Assembly (NCBI GenBank): GCA_965221605.1 | Contig: CBDCSK010000009.1 | Span: forward strand, 1-64,000 | DNA length: 64,000 bases | DNA from: Aldehydirespirator sp965221605 | GTDB taxonomy: Bacteria > Actinomycetota > Acidimicrobiia > Acidimicrobiales > Aldehydirespiratoraceae | Direction: 5' to 3' | Shown: positions 17,698 to 26,662 of the stretch, piece by piece | Position numbering within the stretch: the stretch's first letter is position 1 | How the letters are laid out: every line of letters begins with the position of its first letter | The notes under the pieces: model-generated | The model's input: the letters and a program-made list of their open reading frames with translations, nothing else | Told to the model about the DNA's origin: nothing | Database searches by the model: none | Made by a program: the position numbers and the translations under genes

Positions 17698-18324
17698 ATG
17701 ACCATCACCAGCAAGCATCCTGCAACCATCATCGAAGTCGATGTGGTCACGCTCATTCCCTGGACGGACCACCGCAAGGAGACGTTCGGCCACGACCTCC
17801 GGTCGGCCTACGTCGAGCAGTTCTGGCTCGGAACGCTCGGGCCCTCCACGACCTGGTTCCTGCGACACTGCGCGGGCTTGCTCGAGAACGCCGACGACGC
17901 CGCGGTCAACCTGCGGGAGACGGCCTGCGCGCTGGGCATCGGCTTCGAGGGCGGCTCCCGGAGCGCGATGGTGAAGACCGTCGCTCGTGCCTGCCGCTTC
18001 CGGGCCGCCCGAGCGGTGGGTTCCACGACGCTGGCCGTGCGCCTGCGCCTGCCGCAGCTCAGCCACCGCCAGTTGCAGCGGCTGCCCGCATCTCTCCAGC
18101 AGCGCCACGAGGAGTTCGTCGCCGCCGACCGGGGATCCGCCGGCGTCAGGAATCAGCAACTGCGGGCCCGCCGATTGGCACTGGGCCTGGTGGAGTGCGG
18201 CGACAGCCTCAGCGAGACCGAACTGCAGCTGAGCCGGCTGGAGTTCCATCCAGCCATCGCGGCCGACGCCGTCCGCTGGGCATGGAGCCTCCATCACGGC
18301 CGGGTGCCGCCCGAGGCGGCCTGA
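17698..18324 (+). CDS. Conserved-looking hypothetical protein
   Basis: I do not recognise this 208-residue protein. It has no signal peptide or membrane helix. It begins MTITSKHPATIIEVDVVTLI, contains GPSTTWFLRHCAGLLEN and the basic QLRARRLALGLVECG, and its predicted character is mixed alpha-helical, with Arg/Leu-rich helices in the second half. ATG at 17698 has GGAG about 9 bases upstream and lies downstream of a plausible promoter in a dedicated intergenic region, so it is very likely a real gene. It may be transcribed together with the APH-like gene 61 bp downstream. No function is inferred. Confidence 0.65.
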   Translation: MTITSKHPATIIEVDVVTLIPWTDHRKETFGHDLRSAYVEQFWLGTLGPSTTWFLRHCAGLLENADDAAVNLRETACALGIGFEGGSRSAMVKTVARACRFRAARAVGSTTLAVRLRLPQLSHRQLQRLPASLQQRHEEFVAADRGSAGVRNQQLRARRLALGLVECGDSLSETELQLSRLEFHPAIAADAVRWAWSLHHGRVPPEAA

Positions 18325-18385
18325 CTCCTCCCGTCCCCTGCCCACCGGCAATGAAGTAGCGTCGGGCCCCGGGCAGGGGGTGCAC

Positions 18386-19432
18386 ATGGAGCCAGCAATA
18401 CCCGAAGGCATCGACGGCATCGACGAAGACTGGCTGTCCCAGGCCATGGGTGTGCCCGTACGGATCGTCGACATCGACGACATCGGCACCGGGGTCGGGA
18501 TGATCGGCGCCATCTACCGGGCCACGCTGGAAGGCGACTGCCCCGACACCGTGGTCTTCAAGCTGCCCGGCCTCGACGAGACGGCCCGCTTCACGGCCCA
18601 GATCCTGCGCCTCAACATCCGCGAGGTCGGCTTCTACCGGGAGCTGGCCGCCGAGAGCCCCATCCGGGTCCCCCACTGCCACTTCGGTGCCGTGGATACC
18701 GAGACCCACCAGTTCGTGCTGGTGCTCGAGGACGTGGGCTCGTACCGGGCCGTGAGCCAGGTTGAGGGCATGGGCCCCGCCGACGCCGGGCAGGCCGTCG
18801 ACGAGCTGGCCGCCTGGCACGCCCACTGGTGGGGCAAGGCCGGCCCGATCGTGAAGCGGGGCACCGCGGTGACCATCCGCGATCCCATCTACCCGATGTT
18901 GCTGCCGCCGGTGTTCTCCGACGGCTGGGCCAAGGTCCGGGGGGCCATGAGCGTTCCCCGGTCGGTGGAGACCGTGGCCGACGGCTGGGTGGAGGCCCTG
19001 CCGCAGATGCTGGGGTCGCTGGGCACGGCACCGAGCACCCTGGTCCACGGCGACTACCGGGCCGACAACATGTTCTTCGACGACGACGGTCGGGTCGTGC
19101 TGCTCGACTTCCAGGTCATCGGGGAGTCCGTGCCGGTGGGCGACCTGGCCTACTTCGTCACCGGCAGCCTCTCGCCCGCCACCGCCTCGGAGATCGAACC
19201 GGACCTGTACGAGCGCTGGCTGCGAGCGCTGGTGGCCGAGGGCGTGCCCGAATCCGAGACCGACGGGATGTGGGACATCTACCGGGGCGCGGTGCTGTTC
19301 TGCGTCTGCTACCCGATGATCGCCGGCGCGGGGATGGACCTCACCGACGACCGCCAGCGGGGCTTGCTGGAGGCCACCTTCGAGCGCTTCGAGCGGGCCG
19401 CCGAGGAGCTGAGCCTGACCGACCTCCTCTAG
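18386..19432 (+). CDS. APH/ecdysteroid-kinase-like phosphotransferase
   Basis: A 348-residue soluble kinase-fold enzyme. It carries VVFKLPGLDE (ATP-binding lysine region), the catalytic loop VHGDYRADNMFFDDDG with Asp and Asn in place, and VLLDFQVIGESVPVGDLAYF as the metal-binding DFG equivalent. It would phosphorylate a small hydroxylated substrate; this family has many members in actinobacteria with unknown substrates, and nothing nearby points to antibiotic resistance. ATG at 18386 has GCAGGGGG just upstream; GTG at 18380 is an in-frame alternative two codons earlier. It is convergent with the aminopeptidase gene. Confidence 0.85.
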   Translation: MEPAIPEGIDGIDEDWLSQAMGVPVRIVDIDDIGTGVGMIGAIYRATLEGDCPDTVVFKLPGLDETARFTAQILRLNIREVGFYRELAAESPIRVPHCHFGAVDTETHQFVLVLEDVGSYRAVSQVEGMGPADAGQAVDELAAWHAHWWGKAGPIVKRGTAVTIRDPIYPMLLPPVFSDGWAKVRGAMSVPRSVETVADGWVEALPQMLGSLGTAPSTLVHGDYRADNMFFDDDGRVVLLDFQVIGESVPVGDLAYFVTGSLSPATASEIEPDLYERWLRALVAEGVPESETDGMWDIYRGAVLFCVCYPMIAGAGMDLTDDRQRGLLEATFERFERAAEELSLTDLL

Positions 19433-19447
19433 GGGGCTCGGCCGGCC

Positions 19448-20920
19448 TCAGCCCCGGTTGTGCGGCGCGAACGTCGAGGCCAGCTCGATCAGGGTGCGCA
19501 CGCCGAAGCCGGTGCCGCCCTTGGAGATCTCGCCGTCGTCGGACTCGGCCCGAGCCGGTCCGGCGATGTCGAGGTGGACCCACGGGATGGCGTCGTCCAC
19601 GAACTGCTGCAGGATCAGCCCCGCGGTCAGGGTGCCGCCGTAGTTGCCGCCGATGTTCTTCATGTCGGCCACGTTCGACTCCACCTGCTTGGCGTAGTCG
19701 GCCGGCAGCGGCAGATGCCACACCCGCTCGCCGGCACGGTCCGCGGCCGCCCGGACCTGATCGATGAACGACTCGTCGTTGCCCATCAGCCCGGCGATTG
19801 ACGGTCCTAGCGCCACCATGCATGCACCGGTCAGGGTGGCCAGGTCGACGATGGCGTCGGGCTCCTCCTCGCAGGCCAGCGACAGCGCGTCGGCCAGGAT
19901 CAGGCGCCCCTCGGCGTCGGTGTTGAGCACCTCGATCGTCTTGCCGTTGCGGATGGTCAGCACGTCGCCGGGGCGGGTCGCGTCGCCGCCCAGCATGTTG
20001 TCGGTCATGGGCAGGTACGCCTTGACCCGCACCGGCGCAGCCACCGCTCCGAGCACCGACATGGCCCCGATGATGGCTGCGGCCCCGCACATGTCCATCT
20101 TCATGGCCATCATGCCCTGGGCGGTCTTGATGGACAGTCCGCCGGCGTCGAAGGTGATCCCCTTGCCCACGTAGGCGAGCGTCGCCCCGGGGTCTCCCTC
20201 GGGCTCGTAGGTCATCTCCACGAAGCGCGGTGGCTGGGTGCTGCCCCGGTTGACGCCGAGCATTCCCCCGAGACGCCCCGCCTCGATGTCCTCGGTGGTC
20301 CAGACCTTGCACGCCAGACCGGCCTCGCGGGCCATGGCCGCCGTCTTCTCGGCGAAGGCAGGGGCGGTCAGCGATCCGCCCGGCTCGTTGGAGAGGTCCC
20401 GGGCCAGGCACACCGCCCCGGCGATGGCGGCGCCCCGCTGGACTGCATCCTTGGCCGCGGCGGACGTGCTGCCCACGATGTCGACCCGGGCCAGCTTCGG
20501 CGTGCCGCTGCTGCCGTTGTCGCCATCGGCCGGAGACTTGAGTGCGTCGTAGCGGTAGCCGCCGAGGATCACGCCCTCGGCCAGCGCCTGGCGGGCGGCG
20601 GCACCGTCCACGCCGGTGCCGTCGGGCAAGCGCACCGCCACCCGGGCGTGGCGCGAGCAGGAGCGGGCCACTGCGGCCCCGACTCGCCGGATGGTGGCTG
20701 CGGTCGCATCCGCGGCCGGGCCCACCCCTACCAGCCCGGAGAAGCCTCCGTCGGCGGGCTGCAGATGGACCTGCTCCGCCTTGCCCTCGAATCCGGCCAG
20801 GTCGAGCACGGCGGCCTCGTAGCCGTCGATGCCGGAGGAGACCGCCTCGGAGGTGACCATGGTGATGCTGGCAGTGGCCGCCTTGACGACCGAGCGGGCG
20901 GCATGAACTGTGATCGGCAT
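19448..20920 (-). CDS. pepA: Leucyl aminopeptidase, M17 family
   Basis: A 490-residue cytosolic metallo-aminopeptidase that removes N-terminal residues from peptides and normally forms hexamers with two metal ions per subunit. The C-terminal catalytic domain is clear: GKGITFDAGGLSIK, MKMDMCGAAA, the signature NTDAEGRLILADAL carrying metal ligands and the catalytic Arg, and GPSIAGLMGND. The N-terminal macro-like domain is more divergent, as is usual. Length is normal for the family. The ATG start at 20920 fits; it lies downstream of ligD and ku on the same strand, with a short gap. Confidence 0.93.
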   Translation of the reverse strand: MPITVHAARSVVKAATASITMVTSEAVSSGIDGYEAAVLDLAGFEGKAEQVHLQPADGGFSGLVGVGPAADATAATIRRVGAAVARSCSRHARVAVRLPDGTGVDGAAARQALAEGVILGGYRYDALKSPADGDNGSSGTPKLARVDIVGSTSAAAKDAVQRGAAIAGAVCLARDLSNEPGGSLTAPAFAEKTAAMAREAGLACKVWTTEDIEAGRLGGMLGVNRGSTQPPRFVEMTYEPEGDPGATLAYVGKGITFDAGGLSIKTAQGMMAMKMDMCGAAAIIGAMSVLGAVAAPVRVKAYLPMTDNMLGGDATRPGDVLTIRNGKTIEVLNTDAEGRLILADALSLACEEEPDAIVDLATLTGACMVALGPSIAGLMGNDESFIDQVRAAADRAGERVWHLPLPADYAKQVESNVADMKNIGGNYGGTLTAGLILQQFVDDAIPWVHLDIAGPARAESDDGEISKGGTGFGVRTLIELASTFAPHNRG

Positions 20921-20945
20921 CCGCTCAGGCTAACCAGCGGCCCGG

Positions 20946-21857
20946 TCAGCCGGAGGCGGGGGCGGGGAGGTCCTGCTGGAGCGTGATGGTGGGGGCGAAC
21001 AGGTCGCCGAGCTCGTCGAGCCGATGCAGCACCTCGGCCGCGGTGAACGTGAGCGGCTCGCCGTCGGCGCCGTCGGCCACCTCGTCCCAGGTGATCGGGG
21101 TTGAGGCGGTGGGGTGGTCCCTGCCCCTCAGCGAGTAGGGGCCGATGGTGGTCTTGAAGCGGGCGTTCTGTCCCCAGTCGATGAACACCTTGTTGGGACG
21201 GAGGCTCCGCTTCATGATCGACACCACCTGGGCCGGCATCCGCTGCTCCAGCAGTTGGGCCACCGCCCGGGCGAAGCCGGCCGCGTGGTCGTGGGTGTGG
21301 GGCCGGTTGAGGGGCACATAGAGCTGCAGCCCCTTGCTGCCCGAGGTCTTCGCCCACGCGGCCAGGCCCACCGCTTCGAGGACGTCCCGGATGTGCAGCG
21401 CCACCCGGCAGCACTCGACGATCGTGGCCGGCTTGCCCGGGTCGAGGTCGAACACGACCATGGTGGGCGAGTCGATGTCGCCGCACCGGGCCATCGGGGC
21501 GTGTACCTCCAGGGCGGCCAGGTTGGCAGACCACGCCAGCGCGGCCACCGAGTCCAGCCGGCAGTAGTCGATCCGGCCTCCCCGGTCGCCCGGCCCGGGG
21601 CACGTCGGAACCCACGCCGGACGGTGGCTAGGGCAGCGCTTCTCGAAGAACGACTCAGCGGTCACGCCGTCGGGCCAGCGCCGCAGGGTGATCCCCCGGT
21701 CGCCGATATGGCCCAGCATCACCGGCGCGACCCTCACGTAGTAGTCGATGACCTGCGCCTTGGTGAAGCCGACCAGCGGGTACATCACCTTGTCGAGGTT
21801 GCTCACCGACAGCTGCCGGCCGCCCACGGTGACGGCCACCCGCTCGGGTGCGCTCAC
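20946..21857 (-). CDS. ligD: Stand-alone LigD polymerase/primase domain (non-homologous end joining)
   Basis: A 303-residue DNA primase/polymerase of the archaeo-eukaryotic primase superfamily that fills and extends ends during Ku-dependent break repair. Motifs: VSNLDKVMYPLVGFTKAQ at the start, catalytic MVVFDLDPGK (DxD), KTSGSKGLQLYVPL and RFKTTIGPYSLRGRDHPTAS. Only the polymerase domain is present; the ligase and phosphoesterase domains of multidomain LigD are absent, so a partner ATP-dependent ligase should be elsewhere. GTG at 21857 is chosen because VSAPERVAVTVGG opens the family similarity; another GTG precedes it directly. It follows ku by 31 bp on the same strand. Confidence 0.9.
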   Translation of the reverse strand: MSAPERVAVTVGGRQLSVSNLDKVMYPLVGFTKAQVIDYYVRVAPVMLGHIGDRGITLRRWPDGVTAESFFEKRCPSHRPAWVPTCPGPGDRGGRIDYCRLDSVAALAWSANLAALEVHAPMARCGDIDSPTMVVFDLDPGKPATIVECCRVALHIRDVLEAVGLAAWAKTSGSKGLQLYVPLNRPHTHDHAAGFARAVAQLLEQRMPAQVVSIMKRSLRPNKVFIDWGQNARFKTTIGPYSLRGRDHPTASTPITWDEVADGADGEPLTFTAAEVLHRLDELGDLFAPTITLQQDLPAPASG

Positions 21858-21888
21858 CACTGTCTGCCTTCCCGGGTCGTCGCGGCCG

Positions 21889-22785
21889 TCAGGCCGACCG
21901 GCGGACCTGCTCGGACGGCGGCTCGGACACCTTGCTCGCCGCGGGAGCCTCACCGGCCGCGGCCTCGCGGTCGCTCCCGGCGGTCGGATGGCGCTTGCGG
22001 GCCTCCTTGGCCGCGGCCACCGAGGCCTCCAGCGCGGCCATCAGGTCCACGACGGTGTCGGAGGAGGGCGCGGGCGCGGCCACCGTGGCCGTGGTGTCGC
22101 CGGAGGCCTTGCGCTCGATGAGCTCCAGCAGGGCCTCCCGGTGGGAGTCGGTGTAGCGGCCGGGCTCGAAGTCGGATTCGAGGGCGGCGATGAGCTGTCG
22201 GGCCATAGCCGTCTCCCGCTCGTCCACCGCGATGTCGTCCAGGGAGTCGAAGCCGCCGAGCTCGTCGGGGGTCACCAGCTCGTCGGCGTACACCATCGTC
22301 GACAGCATCAGCCGGCCGTCGACCGGGCGGATGGCGGCCAGGTGCTGCTTGGAGCGCATCACGAAGTGGCAGATGCCCACCTTGTTGGCCTCATCCATGG
22401 CCTCAGCCAGCAGCTTGTAGGGCTTGGCGGTGGCCTCGTCGGGCACCAGGTGGTATGCGCTGTCGTAGAACACGGGGTCGATGTCGGCGAGGTCGATGAA
22501 TGCGTCGATGTCGATGGTGCGGGCCGCGACGGGAGCCAAGTGCTCGAACTCAGCCTCGGTGACGGTCACGTAGTCGCCCGAGGGGAGCTCGTAGCCCTTC
22601 ACGATCCGCTCGGGTGTCAGCTCCGAGTCGTCGGCCGACGACACCTTCTTGTAGCGGACCCTGGCTCCGGTCTCGGCGTCGAGCTGGTTGAAGCGCACCG
22701 TCTTGCGGCTCACCGCGCTGAACAGCTGCACTGGGATCGTCACCAGTCCGAAGCTGATCGATCCCTTCCAGATCACTCTCGGCAC
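21889..22785 (-). CDS. ku: Ku homodimeric DNA-end-binding protein
   Basis: A 298-residue bacterial Ku that rings double-strand DNA ends and recruits LigD. It opens with PRVIWKGSISFGLVTIPVQL, the family hallmark, followed by RYKKVSSADDSELTPERIVKGYEL, and the rest of the beta-barrel region is intact. The C-terminal tail (from about residue 255) is Ala/Lys/Glu-rich and disordered in appearance, with KEARKRHPTAGSDREAAAG; in other species such a tail binds DNA and LigD. GTG at 22785 gives the usual short N-terminus; a second GTG sits one codon earlier. It is transcribed ahead of the LigD polymerase. Confidence 0.93.
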   Translation of the reverse strand: MPRVIWKGSISFGLVTIPVQLFSAVSRKTVRFNQLDAETGARVRYKKVSSADDSELTPERIVKGYELPSGDYVTVTEAEFEHLAPVAARTIDIDAFIDLADIDPVFYDSAYHLVPDEATAKPYKLLAEAMDEANKVGICHFVMRSKQHLAAIRPVDGRLMLSTMVYADELVTPDELGGFDSLDDIAVDERETAMARQLIAALESDFEPGRYTDSHREALLELIERKASGDTTATVAAPAPSSDTVVDLMAALEASVAAAKEARKRHPTAGSDREAAAGEAPAASKVSEPPSEQVRRSA

Positions 22786-22862
22786 CACTGGCCTCCTCGC
22801 ATCAGCACGAGCCCGGTCAAGCCGGGTCTCGGCACGCAGGCCTCCGCACCGCCTCCCAGAGT

Positions 22863-23717
22863 TTACGGTGCAAGGAGGATGCGGGCCACCAGGTCCTGGC
22901 CGAAGGCGGTGACGATGGCCAGGTACATCAGGCCGGTGGCGGCCATGACCGCCGAGTACTGGCGCTCGCGCAGCGCGGCCCTGGCCACCGCCACCAGCAG
23001 CAGCGTCATGGCCGCGCAGCCGACCCAGAACCAGCCGAGGAGGCCGTTGTAGCCGTCGTCGATGGTCCCGTCGAGCACCGAGACCATCCCCGTGGGCCAC
23101 AGCATCACGACGGTCTCGGGCAGCCACAGCAACCCCGCGGCCCGCACCATCTGCAGCAGGGGGCCGCGAGCGAGACCGGGCTGCACCAGGTACCAGTGGC
23201 CCAGCAGCATGGCGCTGAGCACCGCTCCGGTGAACAGGGCCCCGACCAGCGTGCGGGCCACCGCCAGCGGTGTCGGACCCTCCGCGGCGATGGCCCCCGC
23301 CAGGGTCGCCAGCAAGCCGACCGCCGCCGCGACGAGGTCGAGAACGGGAGGGAACTCGGGGGCCGAGGCGTCGTACCGGGTCTCGGCCCGCTCGATGCCG
23401 GTCATGTCGGCCACCCGGGCCGAGCGGCGCTCGACCTCGGCCCGCTGGCCACTGGTGCCCGCGGAGCGGCGCATCACCGACACCGCTGCCGCCACCAGCC
23501 CAACCGCGATGAAGGCAAGCGTCGTCGCATCCCGCGACCATGTCGGTTCCGTTGCGAAGGCCGCGACGAGCGAGCCCGCGGCCAACGCAAGGAAGATCCC
23601 CCGCATCAGCCAGCCGTAGCCCAGCCCGACCTCGCGGCGGCGGGTGGTGACCCATAGGAGGAACCAACCGCCCGCGGCCCAACCCACCAGCAGGGTGGCC
23701 GCCTCGAGCTCGATCAT
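22863..23717 (-). CDS. Polytopic membrane protein of unknown function
   Basis: I do not recognise this 284-residue protein. It has about eight hydrophobic helices, in two groups separated by a charged loop (about residues 85-120, RRSAGTSGQRAEVERRSARV). It begins directly with a helix (MIELEAATLLVGWAAGGWFLLW). Lone polar features inside the second group include GHWYLVQPGLARGPLLQMVR and TGMVSVLDGTIDDGYNG. It lies between ku and the M24 peptidase on the same strand, with a 77-bp gap to ku. No function is assigned. Confidence 0.7.
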   Translation of the reverse strand: MIELEAATLLVGWAAGGWFLLWVTTRRREVGLGYGWLMRGIFLALAAGSLVAAFATEPTWSRDATTLAFIAVGLVAAAVSVMRRSAGTSGQRAEVERRSARVADMTGIERAETRYDASAPEFPPVLDLVAAAVGLLATLAGAIAAEGPTPLAVARTLVGALFTGAVLSAMLLGHWYLVQPGLARGPLLQMVRAAGLLWLPETVVMLWPTGMVSVLDGTIDDGYNGLLGWFWVGCAAMTLLLVAVARAALRERQYSAVMAATGLMYLAIVTAFGQDLVARILLAP

Positions 23718-23734
23718 GGCGGGAGAGCTTGCTC

Positions 23735-24838
23735 TCAGGCGACGACGGCCAGGCGGTGATCGACGCGATTCAGCGGGTCGGGACCGTCGGGCGATGCGAC
23801 CACGATGTCCTCGAGGCGGGCCCCCCAGCGGCCGGGCACGTAGATGCCGGGCTCCACCGAGAAGGCGTTGCCCGCGGCCAGCGGCTCGCGGTTGCCCTCC
23901 ACTATGTAGGGCTCCTCATGCTCCTCGGTTCCGATGCCGTGACCGGTGCGGTGAATGAAGTACTCGCCATAACCGGCCGAGGCGATGACCGACCGGGCGG
24001 CCCGGTCGACGTCCTGAGCGGGGGTGCCCACCGCGGCCGCGGCGACACCCGCGGCCTGGGCCTCGAACAGCACGTCGTAGAGCTCGTCGAACTCGGCCGG
24101 CGGCTCTCCCGTGTAGACGCAGCGGGTGATGTCGGAGCAGTACCCCACACCGTCGTCGCCGACCATGGTGCCCCCGAAGTCGCACAGCACCACCTCGCCC
24201 TCGGAGATCACGTGCCGGCCGGCCTCGTGGTGGGGGCTGGCCGCGTTGGCGCCGGCCGCCACGATGGCGAAGTTCACCCGGTGGTGGCCCTCGGCCAGGA
24301 TCTGGCGGGCCAGCTCGGCCGAGACCTGGGCCTCGGTCCGCCCGACCAGATCGATCTCGCCCCGCTGGAGCCGTCCCGCGATCCGGTCCACGGCCGCGCC
24401 CGCGGCCCGCAGCCGCTCGATCTCGGCGCCGTCCTTCACCGAGCGGATGGGCGCGGTCACCTCCGAGGCCCGCCGCCACAATGCCGACGGCATGGCCCCC
24501 ATCAGATCCACGAGGAAGCGGGCCCACATCTGGTCGCCCACCGCGGCCACCTCCGCGGTCCCGGCCAGCCCGGCCACGATGGCCACCGGGTCCTCGGTCT
24601 CATCCCAGGGTCGCATCCCGAACGCGTCGGGGCGCTCAACCACCCGGGGAGCCTCCATGCGGGGCACGACCAGCGTCGCCTCGCCGTCGCGGGGCACCAC
24701 CAGCATGGTGAGGCGTTCCAGCGGCATGGCCTCGTACCCGCAGAAGTACGGCAGATCGGCCCCCACCGACAGCAGCAGCACGTCCACGCCCTGCTCGGAC
24801 ATCAGGCCCCTGGCCCTGTCGAGACGCTCGACGAACAT
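23735..24838 (-). CDS. M24 family peptidase (Xaa-Pro aminopeptidase/prolidase-like)
   Basis: A 367-residue pita-bread metallopeptidase. The N-terminal creatinase-like domain (1-130) begins MFVERLDRARGLMSEQGVDV. The catalytic domain carries the five metal ligands of the family: CDFGG and YCSDITR (two Asp), HRTGHGIGTEEHEEPY (His), SVEPGIYV (Glu) and ARLEDIVV (Glu). It would cleave X-Pro dipeptides or N-terminal residues ahead of proline in the cytoplasm. ATG at 24838 is preferred over the TTG two codons earlier. It is separated from the LipB-LipA gene by about 10 bp and is probably co-transcribed with it. Confidence 0.9.
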   Translation of the reverse strand: MFVERLDRARGLMSEQGVDVLLLSVGADLPYFCGYEAMPLERLTMLVVPRDGEATLVVPRMEAPRVVERPDAFGMRPWDETEDPVAIVAGLAGTAEVAAVGDQMWARFLVDLMGAMPSALWRRASEVTAPIRSVKDGAEIERLRAAGAAVDRIAGRLQRGEIDLVGRTEAQVSAELARQILAEGHHRVNFAIVAAGANAASPHHEAGRHVISEGEVVLCDFGGTMVGDDGVGYCSDITRCVYTGEPPAEFDELYDVLFEAQAAGVAAAAVGTPAQDVDRAARSVIASAGYGEYFIHRTGHGIGTEEHEEPYIVEGNREPLAAGNAFSVEPGIYVPGRWGARLEDIVVASPDGPDPLNRVDHRLAVVA

Positions 24839-24848
24839 GCCCAAGAGC

Positions 24849-26645
24849 CTAAGAAGCCGCGACCGCGGCGTCAGCGGCGTCAGCGGCGTCAGCGGCGTCA
24901 GCGGCTTGGCGGGCGTGGTAGCTGGAGCGGGTCAGGGGCGAGGACTCCACATGGCTGATGCCCATCGCCTCGCCGATCTCCTTCCACCGCTCGAAGGCCT
25001 CCGGCGGCCACCAGCGGTCGACCGGCAGGTGGCGGGCGGACGGGCGCAGGTACTGCCCGATGGTCACTATGTCGGTCCCGGCCGAGTGCAGGTCGGCGAG
25101 GGTCTGCACCACCTCGTCGTGGGATTCGCCCATGCCCGCGATGATCGACGACTTGGTGGTCATACCGGCGCCGGCCGCCCTGGCCAGCACCGACAGGCTC
25201 CGTGCGTAGCCGGCCGACGGGCGGACCGCTCGCTGCAGGCGGGCCACCGTCTCGATGTTGTGGTTCAGCACGTCGGGGCGGGCATCGAACACGGCCTGCA
25301 GCGAGTCGGGATCCCCGCCGAGGTCGCTGATCAGGGTCTCCACCCGGGCCTGGGGCAACCGGTGCCGCAGGGCGGCCACGGTGTCGGCCACCGCGGACGC
25401 GCCGCCGTCACCGAGGTCGTCCCGGGCCACCATCGTCACCACCACGTGCTCCAGGCCCATGCGGGCCGCGGCCTCGGCCACCCGGGCCGGCTCCTCGGGA
25501 TCCGCGGGCACGGGGCGGCTGGTGTCCACCATGCAGAACCCGCAGGCCCGGGTGCAGCGCTCCCCCAGGATCATGAAGGTGGCCGTGCCGTCGTTCCAGC
25601 ACTCCGAGATGTTGGGGCAGCCCGCCTCCTCGCACACCGTCACCAGATCAAAATCCCGCAGCGTCGAGCGGATCTGGTGGAATGTGGGACCGGTGGTCAG
25701 CGGGACCCGCATCCACTCCGGCTTGCGCGACCGCAGCGGCACCGGCTCGCGCCGGTCGCCCTCCAGCCGGGCGGACGAAAGGCGTCCCAGCAATCGAGGC
25801 GACACCCCCTCAGCGGCGGCTCCGGTGGCAGCACCGTCCGGCGCGGTCCCTCCGTCCGCGCCGTTGGCGGCCTCCCGGGTGAACTGGGCCATGTCGGTCG
25901 CAGCGACCCGGTGGGCGACATCGGCCCGATCGACGCGGCCGTGAGGCGCCCAACGCTCGGCCGCCCGCCGGGCCAGGTGGTCCACGACCTCCCTCATTGA
26001 GACGTCGATGCCCTCCTCCGCCAGCGACGTGACCCCCAGACCGGTGATGCCGCAGGGCACGATCCGACCGAACCAGCTGAGGTCGGGTTCCACATTGAGA
26101 GCGAACCCGTGCATGGACCGGGCCCTGGAGAGCCTCACCCCGATGGCGGCGATCTTGCGGGGCCTCACGTCGCCGGGATCCACCCACACGCCGGTGTGGC
26201 GGTCGAGGCGGCCTGCAGCCAGGCCCAGATCGCCCAGCACGTCGATCAGGAGCTGCTCCACGCCGGAGACGTAGGCCGCGGTGTCGGCCATTCCCCCGCC
26301 CCGCCTGCCCGGCACGGTCAGGATGGGATAGCCGACGATCTGCCCGGGGCCGTGATAGGTCACCTCGCCGCCCCGGTCGGTCTCCACCACCGTGCCGCCG
26401 AGAGCCTCGACGTCGACCAGCAGGTGCTCGCGGCGGCCACGCCGCCCCAGCGTCACCACATGGGGGTGCTCCAGCAGCAGAAGGTGATCGTCGTGGGAGT
26501 GGGCGTGGAGGCGGCGCTGGAGCGCCAGGGCGTCGTCGTAGGCGACCCGGCCGAGCCAGCGGATCCGAAGGGTCGCACCGGCCGAGGACTCCGGCGCTCC
26601 GCCCCGCTGAGGCGTGGACGCCTCGGGCAGGGCCGATCGGGCCAC
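24849..26645 (-). CDS. lipBA: Fused octanoyltransferase-lipoyl synthase (LipB-LipA)
   Basis: A single 598-residue frame joining both steps of endogenous lipoylation. The LipB part (about 25-245) has RGGEVTYHGPGQIVGYPI, Lys164 in RPRKIAAIG and the acyl-accepting Cys198 in IVPCGITGLG. After a low-complexity linker (about 255-300) comes LipA: the auxiliary Fe-S cluster cysteines 338, 343 and 349 (CEEAGCPNISECW), the radical-SAM CxxxCxxC at 364, 368 and 371 (CTRACGFC), and the serine ligand in RSSYHAR near the end. The last 18 or so residues (AADAADAADAADAA) come from a 9-bp tandem repeat. GTG start at 26645. It directly follows E2 and E3 genes whose lipoyl domain is its substrate. Confidence 0.92.
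   Translation of the reverse strand: MARSALPEASTPQRGGAPESSAGATLRIRWLGRVAYDDALALQRRLHAHSHDDHLLLLEHPHVVTLGRRGRREHLLVDVEALGGTVVETDRGGEVTYHGPGQIVGYPILTVPGRRGGGMADTAAYVSGVEQLLIDVLGDLGLAAGRLDRHTGVWVDPGDVRPRKIAAIGVRLSRARSMHGFALNVEPDLSWFGRIVPCGITGLGVTSLAEEGIDVSMREVVDHLARRAAERWAPHGRVDRADVAHRVAATDMAQFTREAANGADGGTAPDGAATGAAAEGVSPRLLGRLSSARLEGDRREPVPLRSRKPEWMRVPLTTGPTFHQIRSTLRDFDLVTVCEEAGCPNISECWNDGTATFMILGERCTRACGFCMVDTSRPVPADPEEPARVAEAAARMGLEHVVVTMVARDDLGDGGASAVADTVAALRHRLPQARVETLISDLGGDPDSLQAVFDARPDVLNHNIETVARLQRAVRPSAGYARSLSVLARAAGAGMTTKSSIIAGMGESHDEVVQTLADLHSAGTDIVTIGQYLRPSARHLPVDRWWPPEAFERWKEIGEAMGISHVESSPLTRSSYHARQAADAADAADAADAAVAAS
24866..24906. repeat. 9-bp tandem repeat in the lipA 3' end
   Basis: About four and a half units of GCGGCGTCA on the plus strand, just inside the end of the fused lipoate gene. 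It encodes repeated Ala-Asp-Ala. Copy number is likely to vary between strains through replication slippage; length changes of 9 bp keep the frame. Confidence 0.8.
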
Positions 26646-26662
26646 AGGCGCCGTCGAGCCGC

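Noticed and set aside
24866..24906. A CRISPR-like or VNTR array
   Set aside because: Only a 9-bp tandem repeat without spacers, inside the lipA coding end.
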